Below are positions 55,048 to 64,000 of a DNA stretch of 64,000 nt, one piece after another. The position numbers and the translations under genes are program-made. This stretch comes from a bacterium. GTDB lineage: Bacteria; Zhuqueibacterota; Zhuqueibacteria; Zhuqueibacterales; Geothermadaptataceae. The stretch covers positions 1 through 64,000 of the forward strand of contig JAJRYV010000077.1 of the NCBI GenBank assembly GCA_024275575.1, given 5' to 3'. The notes under the pieces were generated by a model that had not been told where the DNA came from, did no database searches, and was given only the letters and a program-made list of their open reading frames with translations. How positions within the stretch are numbered: position 1 is the first letter of the stretch; each line of letters begins with the position of its first letter.

Positions 55048-56475
55048 TTACGTTTCGGAAAAGTCGGATTTAATTTCCAGTAAGTATTTTTTGGCTGCTT
55101 CATATTCGTTGGGGATCTTGCCATCGAGGATCGCTTCTTCAATTTGGGATTTGATCTGGCCGACGAGTTTCCCCGGTTTAATCCGGTAAATTTTCATAAT
55201 TTCTTCACCCCGCACCGGAGACTGGAACGAACGCATACGGTCTTTTTCTTCAACTTCACCGAGCCGCTCGACAACGAACTTAAAATTTTTTAAATATTTA
55301 TGCCGCCGATAGGCATTGCGCGTGGTCATATCGGCGCGACACAACGCCAACAGGTCCTCAAGGTCGTCGCCGGCCTGGAACAATAATCGCCGATACGCGG
55401 AGTCGGTACATTCTTCCTCGGTCAGCGCGATGGGACGCAGATGCAGGCGGGTCATTTTCTGCACATATTTCTGCCAGTCATTCGACAAGCGCATGCGGCG
55501 GAATATTCGCGGTAACATGCGGGCGCCGACTTCCTCATGCCCGTGGAACGACCAGCCCTTGCCATCGATAAATTTTTTCGTCTGCGGCTTGGCGATATCG
55601 TGAAACAACGCGGCGAGGCGGAGTTCGGTTTTTTGCGTTACCTTGCTGATGTTGTCCAAAACCTCCAACGTATGGGAAAATACGTCTTTATGCGCATAAC
55701 CCTGGCGCTCTTCCACACCCTTCAAAGCTGATATTTCGGGCAGAAAATGAGGCAGGACTGCAAGTTCATCCAGCAAAACAAAAGCTTTTCCCGGTTGTGC
55801 TGTGGCAATGATTTTTATAAACTCCTCGGTGATGCGCTCACTGGAAATTATCTTCAGCCGGTCGTTCGTCGCTGCGATGGCGCGGTATGTTTTTTCCTCA
55901 ATTTGAAACTGCAACTGCGCGCTGAAACGGATGGCTCGCATAATTCGCAGCGGATCATCAGCAAAAGTAACCTCCGGTCCCAGCGGCGTGCGAATGATGC
56001 GCAATTTGAGATCATCGATACCGTGAAATGGATCGATTAAAGTTAAAAATGTCGCCTTTTGCAGGCTCGCCGCCATAGCGTTAATGGTAAAATCGCGCCG
56101 GGCGAGATCAGCCATTAAATCTGCCGGTTCAACCTCGGGTTTGCGCGAATCTCCGCGATAGCTTTCTTTTCTGGCGCCGACAAATTCAAGCTCATGGTTT
56201 TCCAGGCCAACCATTGCTGTTCCGAATTTTTTATAAACAGCCGTTCGCTTTGCATTTAACCGTTGCCCTACGAGTCTGGCGAATGCAATTCCATCACCCA
56301 CGACGACAATATCGATGTCTTTTACCGGTTTTTTGAGCAATGAATCGCGCACAAAACCACCGACAGCATAGGCTTCAACGCCAACGTCTTCAGCGATTTG
56401 CATGATTTTTCTTAAAAGCGACAGATTTTCTTCATCAATGGAGGATGCCAAGCGCCTGGCAATTTTGGATGACAT
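55048..56475 (-). CDS. CCA-adding/poly(A) polymerase family nucleotidyltransferase with HD domain
   Basis: About 475 residues from ATG 56475 (GTG-type starts further upstream are possible). The catalytic motif GGFVRDSLLKKPVKDIDIVV carries Asp residues near 53 and 55, followed by the RRDFTINAMA motif near 130 and the head-neck segment DPLRIMRAIRF. A C-terminal HD hydrolase domain begins with HKDVFSHTLEVL and contains ALFHDIAKP, as in bacterial tRNA CCA-adding enzymes with 2',3'-cyclic phosphatase activity. The product repairs the 3' CCA of tRNA. Its start overlaps the end of the HAD gene, so both are on one transcript. Confidence 0.9.
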   Translation of the reverse strand: MSSKIARRLASSIDEENLSLLRKIMQIAEDVGVEAYAVGGFVRDSLLKKPVKDIDIVVVGDGIAFARLVGQRLNAKRTAVYKKFGTAMVGLENHELEFVGARKESYRGDSRKPEVEPADLMADLARRDFTINAMAASLQKATFLTLIDPFHGIDDLKLRIIRTPLGPEVTFADDPLRIMRAIRFSAQLQFQIEEKTYRAIAATNDRLKIISSERITEEFIKIIATAQPGKAFVLLDELAVLPHFLPEISALKGVEERQGYAHKDVFSHTLEVLDNISKVTQKTELRLAALFHDIAKPQTKKFIDGKGWSFHGHEEVGARMLPRIFRRMRLSNDWQKYVQKMTRLHLRPIALTEEECTDSAYRRLLFQAGDDLEDLLALCRADMTTRNAYRRHKYLKNFKFVVERLGEVEEKDRMRSFQSPVRGEEIMKIYRIKPGKLVGQIKSQIEEAILDGKIPNEYEAAKKYLLEIKSDFSET

Positions 56476-57100
56476 CAGCAAAACTCTCAAAAGAAATATG
56501 GTTTATTTTTTCCTTCTTACAATAACCGAGCAAATCATCTTTTGCAAAGATAATATTCGCTTCGAGTGCGCCGCAACGATCCGAGTAGCCATCGCCGATG
56601 AACAGCACACCGGCATCCGGGTGATTCTTCTTGAATTCGCGAATATGGTAGCCCTTGCAATTGGCACAGCGCCCGCAACTGTGATCGTTGTGCGGAAATT
56701 GCGGTTCGATTTGCCTGCCATTAACAAACCTGATATCGTTGGCTTTTATTTCCAGCGGTAACAGATCATATCTTCTGAAAATTTGGGTGATATAAATCTG
56801 GAAACCATCGCTGAGAATAGTGGTGTCATATTCTTTTTCGCAGCATTTTCTGTAAAAATCGATAAAATGGGGGTCGATTTTCTGCTGCCCGGCGAGCTCG
56901 AACAATTGCGACGGTGTGAGCTCAGCCGTTGCACATTCACGCCGGTACATCTCACGCGAGGAAATATTCCCTCGCATCCATTCGGTGACCGCCTCGCGGC
57001 ATTTCCCGACATCACCATATTGAATAAAAAGCTGTGCACCAACGTCGTTCCGGGCGATGGTGCCGTCAAAATCAGAAAAGATGTGCCATATTTTATTCAT
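56435..57100 (-). CDS. HAD-superfamily phosphatase, MtnX/PSP-like
   Basis: 221 residues. The HAD nucleophile motif FSDFDGTIA is near residues 8-16, motif II is ILSDGF near 95, and GDGYSDRCGA near 170 holds motif IV acidic residues. CGRCANCKG near 141 is a Cys-rich loop also seen in MtnX-type enzymes, possibly zinc-binding. The family removes phosphate from small metabolites such as phosphoserine or a methionine-salvage intermediate. No other methionine-salvage gene is nearby, so the substrate is uncertain. Overlaps the next gene. Confidence 0.85.
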   Translation of the reverse strand: MNKIWHIFSDFDGTIARNDVGAQLFIQYGDVGKCREAVTEWMRGNISSREMYRRECATAELTPSQLFELAGQQKIDPHFIDFYRKCCEKEYDTTILSDGFQIYITQIFRRYDLLPLEIKANDIRFVNGRQIEPQFPHNDHSCGRCANCKGYHIREFKKNHPDAGVLFIGDGYSDRCGALEANIIFAKDDLLGYCKKEKINHISFESFADVIQNCQALGILH

Positions 57101-57137
57101 ATAATTAATTTGACTAACTCGAGTTAAGACAAAAGAA

Positions 57138-57167
57138 AAATCGCCCCTGCAAATATAGGGGCGATTT
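57138..57167 (-). terminator. Intrinsic terminator after ppdK
   Basis: AAATCGCCCC and GGGGCGATTT form a perfect 10-bp stem with a 10-base loop, followed on the minus strand by TTCTTTT, about 30 bp after the ppdK stop. Confidence 0.85.
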
Positions 57168-57195
57168 ATATTAAGTATTCAATTTAAAGATCCGC

Positions 57196-59904
57196 TTATT
57201 TTTCTTCAAGCGCCGCCTGTGCTGCAGCGAGCCGCGCGATTGGTACGCGGAACGGTGAACAACTGACATAATTCATCTCTGCGCGGTGGCAGAATTTTAC
57301 CGATGAAGGCTCGCCGCCATGCTCGCCACAGATGCCGATTTTCATACCTTTGCGAGTCGAGCGCCCTTTTTTCACGCCCATCTCGACCAATTGCCCGACG
57401 CCGGCCTGATCCAGTTTTTCAAACGGGTCTGCATCAATTACGTCGGTGCTGACATAATGCGGCAGAAACTTTCCGGCGTCATCACGGGAAATGCCCAGCG
57501 TTGTCTGCGTCAGGTCATTGGTGCCAAAGCTGAAAAATTCGGCGACTTCAGCAATCTCATCAGCCGTGAGTGCTGCACGCGGCAGTTCGATCATGGTTCC
57601 GACCATGTACTCGACCTCGATGCCTTGTGCGGCAAACACTTCGGCTGCGATTTTGCGAATAAGCTGTTCCTGATGGCGCAGTTCATTGACGTTGCCGACG
57701 AGCGGTACCATGATTTCCGGCAAAACATCGACGCCGGCTTTTTTCACCTCACAAGCAGCTTCGAGAATAGCGGTTGCTTGCATTGCAGTAATTTCCGGAA
57801 ATACAATGCCAAGACGGCAACCGCGGTGGCCAAGCATCGGGTTCAGCTCATGCAATTGCTCCACTTTATTATGCAGAGTTTCAGCAGTCACGCCCATATC
57901 TTTGGCCAGCGCTTCGATTTCTTTGTCAGTATGCGGCAAAAATTCATGCAATGGCGGGTCGAGCAAGCGGACGGTAACCGGCTTGCCATGCATCACTTTA
58001 AAAATGCCGACAAAATCTTCCTTCTGCATCGGCTGTAACTTTGCCAGTGCTTTTTTGCGACCGGCGAGATCTTCCGCCAGAATCATTTCACGCACGGAAT
58101 CGATGCGATCACCTTCGAAAAACATATGCTCGGTACGGATCAATCCGATGCCTTCGGCGCCAAAAGCGATGGCGGTTGCCGCCTGATCGGGTTGGTCGGC
58201 GTTTGTGCGAACGTTCATCGTGCGCACTTCATCGGCCCATTCCATCAACTTCGCGTAGGTGTTGTAAGTCAGTGAATCTTCAGGTTTCAACGATTTTTCC
58301 AGCAATACCTGCAGCACTTCCGATGGTTTGGTTGTCACATGGCCTTGCATCACTTCGCCGGTCGAACCATCGAGTGACAGCCAGTCACCTTCCTTAAGCA
58401 ATTTATCGCCAGCGCGCAATTCACGTTTTTTATAGTCGATCTGCAAAATCTCACAACCGACAACGCAGACCCGGCCCATCTGTCGACCAACCAGCGCTGC
58501 ATGCGAGGTCATACCTCCGCGTGCAGTTAAAATACCTTCCGCAGCGTGCATACCCTGGATATCTTCCGGAGAAGTTTCGATGCGCACGAGGATGACATCC
58601 TCGCCTTTAGCCTTCCACGCCACGGCATCGGGTGCATTGAAAACGATGCGGCCGGCAGCAGCGCCGGGGCCGGCGTTTAGTCCTTTGGCAAACAGGCCTT
58701 TTTCTTTAATATTTTTTGTTTTTTCAGCAGAATCGAAAACAGGCCGCAGCAGCTGATTGAGCATGTTCGGCTCAACACGTATCAACGCTTCTTCTTTCGA
58801 GATAAGTCCCTCTTCAACCATATCAACAGCGATTTTAATTGCGGCAAAGCCGGTGCGTTTGCCGACACGGGTCTGCAGCATCCACAGGTGGCCGTTTTGA
58901 ATCGTAAACTCATAATCCTGCATGTCGGTATAGTGCTTTTCCAGGGTGTCGGCAATCTGCGTCAGTTCATCGTAAGATTCCTGCGAAAAGTTGGCCATAT
59001 TTTCGAAAGGCTCGGGGGTGCGGGTACCCGCGACGACGTCTTCACCCTGGGCATTCACCAGATATTCGCCGTAAGGTATGTGCTCGCCGGTTGCCGGGTC
59101 GCGGGTGAAACCGACGCCGGTTGCACAATCTTCGCCCATATTGCCGTAAACCATGGCTTGTACATTGACCGCCGTTCCCCAATCATCGGAGAAACCGTTA
59201 AGTCTGCGGTAAATTATCGCCCGTTCATTGTTCCACGAGCCGAAAACAGCGGTGATCGCACCCCAGAGTTGCACCATAGGATCTTCGGGAAATTCATGGC
59301 CGGTTTGTCGCAGAATAGCGGCTTTAAATTCGGTGACCAATTCTTTCAAATCGTCTGCAGTCAATTCGGTATCGAATTTAATACAGCAGGCATCTTTTTT
59401 CTTTTCGAGAATTTCTTCAAACGGATCGACATCATCTTTTGATTTGGGTTTGAGATCGAGAACGACGTCGCCGTACATCTGGACGAAACGACGGTAGCAG
59501 TCATAAGCAAAGCGTTCGTTATTGGTTTTTGCAGCGAGGCCTTTTACTGTGGTATCATTCAATCCGAGGTTGAGAATGGTATCCATCATGCCGGGCATAG
59601 AAACGCGGGCACCACTGCGCACCGAAACGAGCAGCGGATTTTCGGCATCACCGAATTTTGCGCCCATGACTTTTTCAATGCTGTTCATCCCGTCTTTAAC
59701 CTGATCGTCAAGCTCAGGAGGGTAGTTTTCATCGTTTTTATAATAGTGAGTGCACAATTCCGTCGTGATTGTGAAACCGGCAGGCACCGGTATTTTCAGG
59801 TTTGCCATTTCGGCTAAATTGGCCCCCTTACCGCCAAGCAGATTTTTCATATCTGCACCACCATCCGCACTGCCGCCACCAAATTTATAAACATACCTGG
59901 ACAT
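57196..59904 (-). CDS. ppdK: Pyruvate phosphate dikinase
   Basis: 902 residues, full length. The N-terminal ATP-grasp domain starts with [26 protein letters not shown]. The swivelling phosphohistidine is His468 in [12 protein letters not shown]. The C-terminal PEP/pyruvate barrel ends with [16 protein letters not shown] and catalytic Cys859 in [10 protein letters not shown]. It interconverts pyruvate, ATP and phosphate with PEP, AMP and diphosphate, serving gluconeogenesis or diphosphate-driven glycolysis. PEP is also the donor for Enzyme I in this window. About 40 bp follow the S41 protease gene. Confidence 0.97.
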   Translation of the reverse strand: MSRYVYKFGGGSADGGADMKNLLGGKGANLAEMANLKIPVPAGFTITTELCTHYYKNDENYPPELDDQVKDGMNSIEKVMGAKFGDAENPLLVSVRSGARVSMPGMMDTILNLGLNDTTVKGLAAKTNNERFAYDCYRRFVQMYGDVVLDLKPKSKDDVDPFEEILEKKKDACCIKFDTELTADDLKELVTEFKAAILRQTGHEFPEDPMVQLWGAITAVFGSWNNERAIIYRRLNGFSDDWGTAVNVQAMVYGNMGEDCATGVGFTRDPATGEHIPYGEYLVNAQGEDVVAGTRTPEPFENMANFSQESYDELTQIADTLEKHYTDMQDYEFTIQNGHLWMLQTRVGKRTGFAAIKIAVDMVEEGLISKEEALIRVEPNMLNQLLRPVFDSAEKTKNIKEKGLFAKGLNAGPGAAAGRIVFNAPDAVAWKAKGEDVILVRIETSPEDIQGMHAAEGILTARGGMTSHAALVGRQMGRVCVVGCEILQIDYKKRELRAGDKLLKEGDWLSLDGSTGEVMQGHVTTKPSEVLQVLLEKSLKPEDSLTYNTYAKLMEWADEVRTMNVRTNADQPDQAATAIAFGAEGIGLIRTEHMFFEGDRIDSVREMILAEDLAGRKKALAKLQPMQKEDFVGIFKVMHGKPVTVRLLDPPLHEFLPHTDKEIEALAKDMGVTAETLHNKVEQLHELNPMLGHRGCRLGIVFPEITAMQATAILEAACEVKKAGVDVLPEIMVPLVGNVNELRHQEQLIRKIAAEVFAAQGIEVEYMVGTMIELPRAALTADEIAEVAEFFSFGTNDLTQTTLGISRDDAGKFLPHYVSTDVIDADPFEKLDQAGVGQLVEMGVKKGRSTRKGMKIGICGEHGGEPSSVKFCHRAEMNYVSCSPFRVPIARLAAAQAALEEK

Positions 59905-59944
59905 ATTGAACTCCGTTAAAATTAAGATTACTGATCAATTAGAC

Positions 59945-61639
59945 TTAAATTCTTTTTACTCTTTTTAAAATTGAAGTGAACTCGGTCATATTATGTAAAA
60001 GTTGAATCGCTTTTTTCAATTCACGGTCGGTCGCGAAACGGCTGCGAATTTTTGCCGCCGAGCCACCAAACTTTGCTGCGAGTTCTATTTGCAAGCGCTG
60101 CCGGATAAATAGTGAATTTCTCTCGAACTCATCGACCGGGTGAGCGTTAATCTCATCTTCCAGCTTGCTCAGATACGGTTCTATTTTTTCGATCGTTCCT
60201 TGGGCTGCAAGCAGAGATTTTAACTCTTGCAATTTCTTAAAACTCTGCTCCTCGAAGTGAAAGTTTTTCTCCTGCAAATACAGTTTAAAATCAGCTATAA
60301 TTGCTTCTGTCACCTGCGGAATTGTCGTGTCGCGCTCATACCTGCCGGCGAAATCGACAGCAAAGTTAAACAACATCGACTGGCGCAGCAATTGCCTTTG
60401 ATAATCGTTGAGAGAGTCGTTGGCAACCGCAATATCAGGAAAAATTCCACCCCGGCCAAAAACCTCACGACCAGTTGCCGTTCTAAAAGTTTTCGCAGAA
60501 TCCGCGAATAAAATTTTCCGTACTCCATCAGTCAATAATATTTTTTCTTTCACTGTGCGGCGGTCATGCTGAATTAGCCGTCCGCTCGGCAGGTAGTATT
60601 TAGCTGTGGTCATTTTCAAAAACACATTGTCGCCAACCGGAATAAGGCTTTGTACCAGGCCTTTGCCGAAAGTCGGCTGCCCGAGAATGATGCCCCGGTC
60701 AAGGTCCTGAATTGCACCGGCGACAATTTCCGAAGCCGAAGCGCTGGAGCTATTGACCAATAAAACGAGTGGGGTATTTTGCAAAAGAGGCTGTGATTCA
60801 CTGAAATAACTTTGCAGCGATTCCGGATTACGCCCTCTCGTGGAAACGATGAACTGCCCTTTGGGTAAAAAAATATCCGCTACACCGACGGCGGATTCCA
60901 GCAAACCACCGGGATTGTTGCGCAGGTCGAGAATCAGGCTGCGTATGCCTTTGTTTTTTAATCCGATGATCGCGCTCTGCATTTCCGGGACAGCATTTTT
61001 TGAAAAACGGGTCAGCTTGATGTAACCGATACTATCGGGCAACATATCGGCAAATTCGATATCTTTAACGAGGATTTCCGCACGCACCAGGCGGAATTTT
61101 ACCGGTTTTTCAGAACCTGCGCGGCGAATGCTGATGTTCACTGCAGTGCCGATCTCGCCACGCATATATTTAGCCACCTCTCCGACGGTCAAACCTTCGG
61201 TTGAAACGCTGTCAACTTCAATAATCTGATCACCCTCACGGCATCCGGCGCGAGCCGCCGGCGTATTGTCGTATGGCGGCTCCATGACCGTCGGCCAGTT
61301 ATCACGGATGCCGATCACCAGACCCAGACCACGGTAGCGGCCAGTTGTCATGATTTGCAATTGCGCATTTTCTTCTCCTTTGACCATGATTGAATAATCA
61401 TCCATGGCCGAAAGCATCGCCTGAAGACCGATGCGCATCAATTTTTCCGGGTCGATGAGCTCGACGTAGCGGTTCGTCACCTCTTTATAAACTTTGCCGA
61501 AATAGATCAAATTATGTTGAACGCGGGCGAGATAATCGATTTTTCCGGCATGTTTTTCTTTGGAAAGCCAGCCGGACAGCGCAAGACAAAGTATGATGCC
61601 AATCGTGATTGGTAAAAACATCCGGTTTTTTCTGATCAT
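59945..61639 (-). CDS. C-terminal processing peptidase (S41 family)
   Basis: 564 residues with an N-terminal membrane anchor or signal (MFLPITIGIILCLALSGWL). A PDZ domain lies near 95-190 (GLGLVIGIRDNWPTVMEPPYDNTPAARAGCREGDQIIEVD). The Ser/Lys catalytic pair is in NSSSASASEIVAGA near 300 and TFGKGLVQ near 325. It is a periplasmic protease cutting near protein C-termini. A C-terminal helical part of about 170 residues is longer than in E. coli Prc. Its ATG overlaps the TAA of the thymidylate kinase gene (TAATG), so it depends on translation of that reading frame. Confidence 0.92.
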   Translation of the reverse strand: MIRKNRMFLPITIGIILCLALSGWLSKEKHAGKIDYLARVQHNLIYFGKVYKEVTNRYVELIDPEKLMRIGLQAMLSAMDDYSIMVKGEENAQLQIMTTGRYRGLGLVIGIRDNWPTVMEPPYDNTPAARAGCREGDQIIEVDSVSTEGLTVGEVAKYMRGEIGTAVNISIRRAGSEKPVKFRLVRAEILVKDIEFADMLPDSIGYIKLTRFSKNAVPEMQSAIIGLKNKGIRSLILDLRNNPGGLLESAVGVADIFLPKGQFIVSTRGRNPESLQSYFSESQPLLQNTPLVLLVNSSSASASEIVAGAIQDLDRGIILGQPTFGKGLVQSLIPVGDNVFLKMTTAKYYLPSGRLIQHDRRTVKEKILLTDGVRKILFADSAKTFRTATGREVFGRGGIFPDIAVANDSLNDYQRQLLRQSMLFNFAVDFAGRYERDTTIPQVTEAIIADFKLYLQEKNFHFEEQSFKKLQELKSLLAAQGTIEKIEPYLSKLEDEINAHPVDEFERNSLFIRQRLQIELAAKFGGSAAKIRSRFATDRELKKAIQLLHNMTEFTSILKRVKRI

Positions 61640-62288
61640 TAAAAGGCCTCCATTTTAAACTCGGCTTTTTTCGCCTTTTCGCAAACGGCCTGCCATACAG
61701 TTTGCTGTTGCGCCTCGATGCCTTGTTCTGCATCGATCGTCACGAAGCGGTGTGCATATTTTTTCGCCAACTGCAGGTATCCACTGCGTACACGTGCATG
61801 AAATTCACGATTTTCCGCTTCAAGCCGGTCATCGCTTTTTCCACCGGTGCGCCGACGTTTTTCCGCAGTTTCCAGGCTGACATCAAAAAACAAAGTTAAA
61901 TCAGCTTGCAGGTCATTTGTTGCCAGCCTGATAGCTGCATCGATAAGATTCAAATCCAACCGGCGGCCATATCCCTGATAGGCGGCAGTGGAATCGGTGT
62001 AACGATCACAAATAACCACCTTGCCTACAATCAATGCCGGCCGGATCACCTGTTCGACAATTTGCGCCCGTGCCGCAGCATAGAGCAACAACTCCGTGCG
62101 TGCGTGCATTTCGCTGTTGCTGTTATCGAGTAAAATTGCACGTATCAATTCTGAAATCGTCGTGCCACCGGGCTCGCGTACATATAAATGCTCGATACCC
62201 AACGCTGAAATTTTTTTGAAACAGCCTGTGCCTGCGTAGTTTTTCCACAGCCGTCAAGCCCTTCGAAAGTCAATAATAAACCGCTCAT
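61639..62288 (-). CDS. tmk: Thymidylate kinase interrupted by a -1 frameshift at an A7 run
   Basis: Makes dTDP from dTMP. ATG 62288 opens MSGLLLTFEGLDGCGKTT with the P-loop, but this frame stops at 62145 after 47 codons. The rest of the enzyme (YVREPGGT, CDRYTDSTAAYQGYGR, RRRTGGKSDDR lid) is in the -1 frame and ends at 61639. The two frames join exactly at TCA AAA AAA (A7, 62211-62217) to give a normal 216-residue protein without loss. The A AAA AAA heptamer is in the canonical phase for -1 slippage. It starts 10 bp after the MATE gene and its stop overlaps the protease start. The alternatives are a sequencing undercall of A8 or a recent mutation. Confidence 0.85.
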
Positions 62289-62298
62289 CTCATCAAAA

Positions 62299-63636
62299 TT
62301 ATAAATCGATAAATTTCCATTTACCACCGCGAAAACGCCAATAGTTAAGCACCAGCCGTGTTGTCTCATCGATCATGTGCACCGTCCACAACCCCCAGAG
62401 GGAGAGATTAAATATAAACACTGAAGCCCAGGTGCTGCCGATTTCAAAAAAGATGACCCCGGCCATCGTCGTCCACATGAGCCATTTCAAATCACCGGCA
62501 CCGCGTAAATTCCCGATCACCACGCCATTGACCGCTTTGGGAATTTGCGCCAGTGCGAAAGCGAGTACAACCGTGGAACCAATTTTGACAACTTGTGGAT
62601 CATCGGTAAAAATGATTATTAAATTTTTGGAAAAGAAAACAGTCACCGCAAAAACGATCATGACGAAAATATATACAACCCAACCGGTCATCTCTGCTGT
62701 TTTTTGAGCCAGTTTTTTTTCTTCCGCGCCAAGATTTTTCCCCATCAGCGTCATGGCAGCCAGGCCGAAGCCAAAATAAAACATCGAGAGAATGGCCTGG
62801 ATGCGCAGAAAAACCTGATGTGCTGCTAGGGTTGTTACACCAAGAATTGCGGCGTACATCGAAACAACGAGCAGGCCGAGTGACCAGACGAGCTGCTCAA
62901 CAGTCGTTGGCAAACCGGCTTTAAACAGTTTTTTAAACGTCTGCCAGTTCGGTGTCGTTGTTTCACGCAACGAAAGAAATAAAGTCATTTTCCGGCTGCG
63001 CAATAAATATGCAGTGATACAAAATCCCACCGAGTGGGAAATACCCACAGCGAGACCAGCACCGAACACTTCCAACCGCGGGGCACCGAAAAGGCCGAAA
63101 ATTAAAACAGGAGCGAGTACGGCATTCAGAGAATTGATGGTAAGATTGATAATCATCGAATGAATGGTATCGCCGGCGCCGCGAATCACTCCGACAGCGA
63201 CAAAATTGGTAATTATTATGGGTGCAAAAAAAGCGACTGTTTGCAGGTAAGTGACACCGGAGTTGCGCGCTTCGCCGCTGGCTTCACGAATCAGGCTTAA
63301 AAGCCAGGGGGCGCCAAAATACCAGGTCAGGCCGAGAATAAAACTCAACACCACACCCATCATCACAGTTTGGCCGAGAACGTGGTTGGCTTCCCAAGTG
63401 TTTCCGGCGCCGAGATGCCGGGTTAAAATCAACGATGCGCCGACGATAAATGTCAACAGCACTGTCATGCAAACCACGAGAATCTGAATGGCCATGCCAA
63501 CGCCGGCAAATGCGGCCGCACTGATTTGCCCGATTAAAATAGTTTCGATCGTCCACATGATCGTTTGTGAGGATAGATCGATGACCGCGGGCAAAGATGT
63601 CTTCAGAATTGATTTTAATGGAGACTTACGTTTCAA
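62299..63636 (-). CDS. MATE-family multidrug efflux transporter
   Basis: 445 residues with twelve hydrophobic segments. Two homologous halves each begin with the MATE pattern: PAVIDLSSQTIMWTIETILIGQI near the start and KKLFKAGLPTTVEQLVWSLGLLVVSMYAAILG near 240. It exchanges sodium or protons for organic cations across the inner membrane. First gene of a likely MATE-tmk-S41-ppdK run on the minus strand. A strong terminator separates it from the gene upstream. Confidence 0.92.
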   Translation of the reverse strand: MKRKSPLKSILKTSLPAVIDLSSQTIMWTIETILIGQISAAAFAGVGMAIQILVVCMTVLLTFIVGASLILTRHLGAGNTWEANHVLGQTVMMGVVLSFILGLTWYFGAPWLLSLIREASGEARNSGVTYLQTVAFFAPIIITNFVAVGVIRGAGDTIHSMIINLTINSLNAVLAPVLIFGLFGAPRLEVFGAGLAVGISHSVGFCITAYLLRSRKMTLFLSLRETTTPNWQTFKKLFKAGLPTTVEQLVWSLGLLVVSMYAAILGVTTLAAHQVFLRIQAILSMFYFGFGLAAMTLMGKNLGAEEKKLAQKTAEMTGWVVYIFVMIVFAVTVFFSKNLIIIFTDDPQVVKIGSTVVLAFALAQIPKAVNGVVIGNLRGAGDLKWLMWTTMAGVIFFEIGSTWASVFIFNLSLWGLWTVHMIDETTRLVLNYWRFRGGKWKFIDL

Positions 63637-63659
63637 ACTGTTTTGCCGTATAAAATAAA

Positions 63660-63694
63660 CCCCGGGGTGTCAGTAAAAATCTGACAGGCCGGGG
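63660..63694 (-). terminator. Intrinsic terminator after the inositol-phosphate synthase gene
   Basis: CCCCGG/CCGGGG and TGTCAG/CTGACA pair in register around TAAAAAT. The minus strand continues with TTTATTTTAT. It lies 18 bp after the stop at 63712. Confidence 0.85.
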
Positions 63695-63711
63695 CAAGAT
63701 TTCTGTGTTTA

Positions 63712-64000
63712 TCAATCGTAGTATTCAAGGCCCAGGTGGGTAATCAAATCTTCACCTTTGAGGTGGCGCAAGGTGTTTTTCAATTTCATCAGTTGAATGA
63801 AAATATCATGTTCCGGATAAAGGTTTTCCGGCACCATCGGGCTCTTGTAATAAAAAGACAGCCATTCCTGGATGCCGTGCATACCCGTACGGGCTGCGAG
63901 ATCGGAGAACAGTGCCAAATCGAGTACCAGCGGCGCGGCTAAAATGCTGTCGCGGCAGAGAAAATCCACCTTGATTTGCATCGGATAACTCAGCCAGCCG
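63712..64000 (-). CDS. ino1: Inositol-3-phosphate synthase, C-terminal end (runs off the window)
   Basis: The last about 96 residues of a protein whose N-terminus lies beyond 64000. GWLSYPMQIKVDFLCRDSILAAPLVLDLALF is the conserved C-terminal part of bacterial myo-inositol-1-phosphate synthase. GIQEWLSFYYKSPM is a further match. The enzyme converts glucose-6-phosphate to inositol-3-phosphate, used for inositol lipids. The ATG at 63981 is an internal Met, not the start. Followed by a strong terminator. Confidence 0.85.
   Translation of the reverse strand, partial: GWLSYPMQIKVDFLCRDSILAAPLVLDLALFSDLAARTGMHGIQEWLSFYYKSPMVPENLYPEHDIFIQLMKLKNTLRHLKGEDLITHLGLEYYD

Noticed and set aside
58208-58215. 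Third TetR operator in ppdK
   Set aside because: The GAACGTTC 8-mer sits mid-gene in a conserved coding stretch without extended symmetry or a promoter.
63712-63981. Stand-alone 89-residue gene
   Set aside because: The frame is open to the window edge and its sequence is the conserved C-terminus of inositol-3-phosphate synthase.

Overview
The window looks like chromosomal housekeeping DNA from a Gram-negative bacterium of the FCB superphylum, most like Calditrichota/KSB1-type lineages (inference). Signs are a giant secreted protein with a Por (type IX) sorting-like C-terminal domain, large BNR/sortilin-like and other lipoproteins, an MlaFED-type lipid transporter, outer-membrane barrels, TolC, and a GlmM-like mutase with a GGEGNGG loop. 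I see no rRNA, tRNA, CRISPR array, prophage or plasmid functions. Almost everything is on the minus strand. Plus-strand genes occupy only about 18.1-19.0 kb and 22.6-29.7 kb.

Layout. 0-4.3 kb: 5' part of a transketolase-like gene, then a deoC / aldehyde dehydrogenase / truncated aldehyde dehydrogenase operon resembling a split ALDH16. 4.4-9.2 kb: DEAD-box helicase, a PLP dehydratase/racemase, and two overlapping M28 peptidase genes. 9.2-10 kb: a REP-associated (Y1/HUH) transposase-like gene carrying its own REP-like hairpins. 10-12.5 kb: mlaE-mlaF-mlaD with a clear terminator. 12.7-14.6 kb: alpha/beta hydrolase and a TetR regulator, each preceded by the same GAACGTTC palindrome. 14.8-19 kb: BNR-repeat lipoprotein and an unknown membrane-anchored protein. 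19.1-21.9 kb: deoA and a glmM-like mutase, with a terminator hairpin just before deoA. 22.6-29.7 kb: hybrid histidine kinase, a Cys-rich small protein, full-length metH, and a DUF1643 protein. 29.7-36.8 kb: a JAMM-DinG fusion helicase, then an operon of a TPR-TM-Ser/Thr kinase and an FHA-GAF-PP2C phosphatase. 37-46.4 kb: surface proteins (Por-sorted giant protein, a small unknown secreted protein, a beta-barrel and a large lipoprotein). 46.6-52.3 kb: polyprenyl synthase, HPr, Enzyme I, metK and ahcY. 52.5-54.7 kb: ABC ATPase and TolC. 55-64 kb: CCA-adding-type nucleotidyltransferase, HAD phosphatase, pyruvate phosphate dikinase, S41 protease, a frameshifted thymidylate kinase, a MATE exporter, and the C-terminus of inositol-3-phosphate synthase.

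How the genes fit together. deoA and deoC with the dehydrogenase pair form deoxyribonucleoside salvage down to glyceraldehyde-3-phosphate and oxidised acetaldehyde. metK, ahcY and metH supply the S-adenosylmethionine cycle. HPr and Enzyme I occur without any EII component. The kinase and phosphatase form a Ser/Thr phosphorylation module. The observations I rate highest are the tmk gene interrupted at an A7 stretch that has the exact phase of a -1 slippery heptamer, the JAMM-DinG fusion with one FeS ligand replaced, the split ALDH16-like operon, the twin TetR operators, and the REP hairpins inside and beside the transposase gene.
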